A program made the translations under genes and the position numbers. The notes under the pieces are model-generated. The model had not been told where the DNA came from and searched no databases. It worked only from the letters and a program-made list of their open reading frames with translations. A stretch of DNA of 33,120 nt, taken from assembly GCA_017416065.1 (NCBI GenBank), contig JAFQDM010000034.1, positions 1 to 33,120 of the forward strand, in the 5' to 3' direction. Source of the DNA: Ruminococcus sp. GTDB taxonomy: Bacteria > Bacillota > Clostridia > Oscillospirales > Acutalibacteraceae. Positions 31,445 through 33,120 of this stretch are shown one piece after another; within the stretch, counting starts at the first letter, position 1, and every line of letters starts with the position of its first letter.

Positions 31445-32881
31445 GTGAAAAAGACCTACGTAACTTCTATGCCGAATCACATCGGTGCCTTTTTGAAGGC
31501 GAGCGAATGCTTTTCTGCTTTAGGCATCAACATCACCCGCGTAAGCTACAACAAAGCAGTTGATTCCCACACTTTGTTTATTGACGCAGAAGGCACCGAA
31601 AAACAATTGATGAAAGCCGACAAGGAGCTTAAGGATATCGGCTACCTGCAAAGCAACACAAGCAAAACAAGCATTGTATTAATAGAGTTTTGTCTTGAGG
31701 ATACTCCCGGCAGCGTAACCAGAATCCTGAAGCTCATCAATGAGTTCAATTTCAACATTTCCTACATCAGCTCTCAGGAAAACGGTACGGCTTATCAGCA
31801 TTTCAAAATGGGCTTATACGTCGATGCTCCGGATAAGATCTCCCGATTCTTAAAGGAAGCCGAGAAGCTTTGCAGGGTACGCGTAATAGACTATAACAGC
31901 TCCGAAAAGGTTTACGACAACAGCATTTTTTACAACACCTACGTCTTAGGCTTATCGCAGGTTATGAACTTGTCGGAAGCAGTCAGCCGCGAGCTTTTGG
32001 TGCACGTAAATCTTGCAATGCAGACTCTTGACGAGCAGGGGCTGTCACCGTACCGCACCTTTGACAGCATAAGCAAATTTGCAGAGCTCCTTGGAGCCTT
32101 TAAGGGAAAGAACTTCAGCCCTCGCATCAGTACTCACAGGGTAACGGACAACACGGAGATCATTCTTATTGAGCCTCCCTGCGGCAGCAACACCATCATC
32201 CTAAAAAGCAACGGCAGGGTGCTGTTTGTAGACAGCGGCTATGCCTGCTACAAGGACGAGATGCTTCGCGTGATAAGCAGGCTTTTCCCTGATTTTGACT
32301 CTATGGAAAAGACGGTTCTGGTCACCCATGCAGACGTAGACCACTGCGGACTGCTGCCAATGTTTGATAAGGTGATAGCAAGTGCCAAAACAGCGGCCTG
32401 CCTTGCAAATGAATATGAAGGTAAAAACGGATACAGAGAATCAAACCCTCTCCACAAGCCGTACATAAACATTTGCAAGATCTTAACCTCCTACAAGGCC
32501 CCGGACCCGAAAATCATCGTCTCCCCCTGGAAAAACAGAGAGGACCTGACAGAGCCCCTTACCCAGATTGGATTCTTTGATTTTGAAGAATTGCATTTTG
32601 AGGTATACGAGGGCAAGGGCGGACACCTGCCGGGAGAAATTGTGCTGATAGATTATTCGAACCATATCGCCATCACGGGTGACGTTTACATCAACACCCA
32701 CGGCCTTACCAAGGAACAGGCCGAGTACAACCAATACGCACCCATACTGATGACCTCTGTGGATACAGACCCGACGCTGTGCCTTAAAGAAAGGAATGCA
32801 ATAATGCAAAGGCTCGGCATCGGAAAATGGCAGATCTTCGGCTCTCACGGATTCAAAAAAGACTATTCGGTAAATATATAA
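31445..32881 (+). CDS. ACT-ACT-metallo-beta-lactamase-fold protein
   Basis: A 478-residue protein. The GTG at 31445 is chosen because AAGGTG lies 6 bases before it; an in-frame GTG at 31436 has no ribosome site. Residues about 3-70 and 77-150 are two ACT domains (LEDTPGSVTRILKLINEFNFNI cut: LEDTPGSV is the classical ligand turn), which normally bind amino acids. A helical region follows (about 160-225), then a metallo-beta-lactamase fold (about 235-475) with a near-complete two-metal set: His295, Asp297, Asp299, His300 in THADVDHCG, His394, Asp413 in TGD, and His468 in SHG. Asp297 replaces the usual second His. It lies 40 bp after the ligase, with no terminator between. TTA/TTG leucine codons are far commoner than in the ligase gene. 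The substrate is unknown; a thioester or ester is plausible. Confidence 0.85.
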   Translation: MKKTYVTSMPNHIGAFLKASECFSALGINITRVSYNKAVDSHTLFIDAEGTEKQLMKADKELKDIGYLQSNTSKTSIVLIEFCLEDTPGSVTRILKLINEFNFNISYISSQENGTAYQHFKMGLYVDAPDKISRFLKEAEKLCRVRVIDYNSSEKVYDNSIFYNTYVLGLSQVMNLSEAVSRELLVHVNLAMQTLDEQGLSPYRTFDSISKFAELLGAFKGKNFSPRISTHRVTDNTEIILIEPPCGSNTIILKSNGRVLFVDSGYACYKDEMLRVISRLFPDFDSMEKTVLVTHADVDHCGLLPMFDKVIASAKTAACLANEYEGKNGYRESNPLHKPYINICKILTSYKAPDPKIIVSPWKNREDLTEPLTQIGFFDFEELHFEVYEGKGGHLPGEIVLIDYSNHIAITGDVYINTHGLTKEQAEYNQYAPILMTSVDTDPTLCLKERNAIMQRLGIGKWQIFGSHGFKKDYSVNI

Positions 32882-32907
32882 AAAAGCAAAGCTTTCAAAG
32901 CATAAAC

Positions 32908-32945
32908 TCAGGGCGTGCCTCGTTTCCACAAGGCACGCCCTAAAT
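32908..32945 (+). terminator. Hairpin at the end of the T-box operon
   Basis: AGGGCGTGCCT (32910-32920) pairs perfectly with AGGCACGCCCT (32931-32941). Only AAATTTA follows, so the U-run is weak. It is probably the operon terminator. No gene is seen from here to the window end. Confidence 0.55.
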
Positions 32946-33067
32946 TTATGCCGACTACAGTCAGAACGGATAACCTGCGGCCTGTCTGTTTTAGAGATTA
33001 CTACCCTACCTCGCTTGATGGAACGGGTAGCCGTTGTAAATGCCAATAATCGCTCTCCCTAAAAAAT

Positions 33068-33120
33068 CAATGCATTGCATTGTATATCATCAATTTCGAA
33101 GAAATTGCATATCACCAACA
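33068..33120. repeat. Start of a third mosaic hairpin array (ATATCATC/ATATCACC spacers), cut by the window end
   Basis: ATATCATC (33084-33091) and ATATCACC (33109-33116) flank CAATTTC GAA GAAATTG (33091-33107). Another palindrome, CAATGCATTG, lies just upstream at 33068. The construction is the same as in the arrays at 6849 and 20983, with a different spacer word. Confidence 0.5.

Noticed and set aside
32483-33046. 187-codon - strand frame at the window end
   Set aside because: Mostly antisense to the ACT-MBL gene, with no ribosome site; its start lies in the hairpin-rich intergenic DNA.

Overview
This window looks like chromosomal DNA from a spore-forming gut Firmicute in the Ruminococcus / Oscillospiraceae group. 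The pointers are a complete spoIIAA-spoIIAB-sigF operon, a secreted protein ending in a two-repeat dockerin of the DATAIQK type common in ruminococci, a very large secreted CotH protein with CBM26-like starch-binding modules, a T-box leader, and strong Shine-Dalgarno sites. No rRNA, tRNA, CRISPR array, transposase or phage gene was seen. The species assignment is inference.

Layout. 1-215: terminators only. 216-6248 (-): a 2010-residue secreted CotH/carbohydrate-binding protein with a long structured 5' leader and a palindrome upstream of its promoter. 6640-7208: AT-rich DNA, then a dense block of modular hairpin repeats. 7209-8600 (-): the spoIIA operon (SpoIIAA, SpoIIAB, sigma F). 8697-13717 (-): a housekeeping block holB-ricT-ferredoxin-trmN6-like-rsmI-folC, resembling the Bacillus holB-yaaT-yabB-yabC order. 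13792-14262 (-): a YfcE-type phosphodiesterase, divergent from three small, tightly packed genes of unknown function (14322-15284, +). 15321-17394 (-): proBA for proline synthesis. 17722-19902 (-): the dockerin protein. 19983-20843 (-): a pyridoxamine kinase. 20983-21224: a second hairpin array. 21311-26320 (+): hflX, a DUF951 gene, prfA, a fused tsaC(Sua5)-coaE gene and a membrane-anchored lytic transglycosylase. 26425-27822 (+): an M18 aminopeptidase. 27988-28674 (+): a DUF1919 protein. 28727-32881 (+): a T-box leader, an XRE-cupin-acyl-CoA-ligase protein and an ACT-ACT-metallo-beta-lactamase protein. The window ends inside a third hairpin array.

The most interesting candidate system is 28727-32881. 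Folding the T-box by hand places AUC (Ile) at the specifier, and the UGGU bulge fits a tRNA with discriminator A. The genes it controls are an AMP-forming ligase fused to a DNA-binding and cupin sensor, and a hydrolase fused to two amino-acid-binding ACT domains. A plausible but untested reading is isoleucine-controlled activation of a branched-chain acid for amino acid synthesis by reductive carboxylation, a route known from ruminococci that need branched volatile fatty acids.

Other notable points are the TsaC-CoaE fusion, the uncharacterised three-gene operon at 14322-15284, and three unrelated families of mosaic hairpin arrays, each with its own short conserved spacer and exchangeable palindromes.
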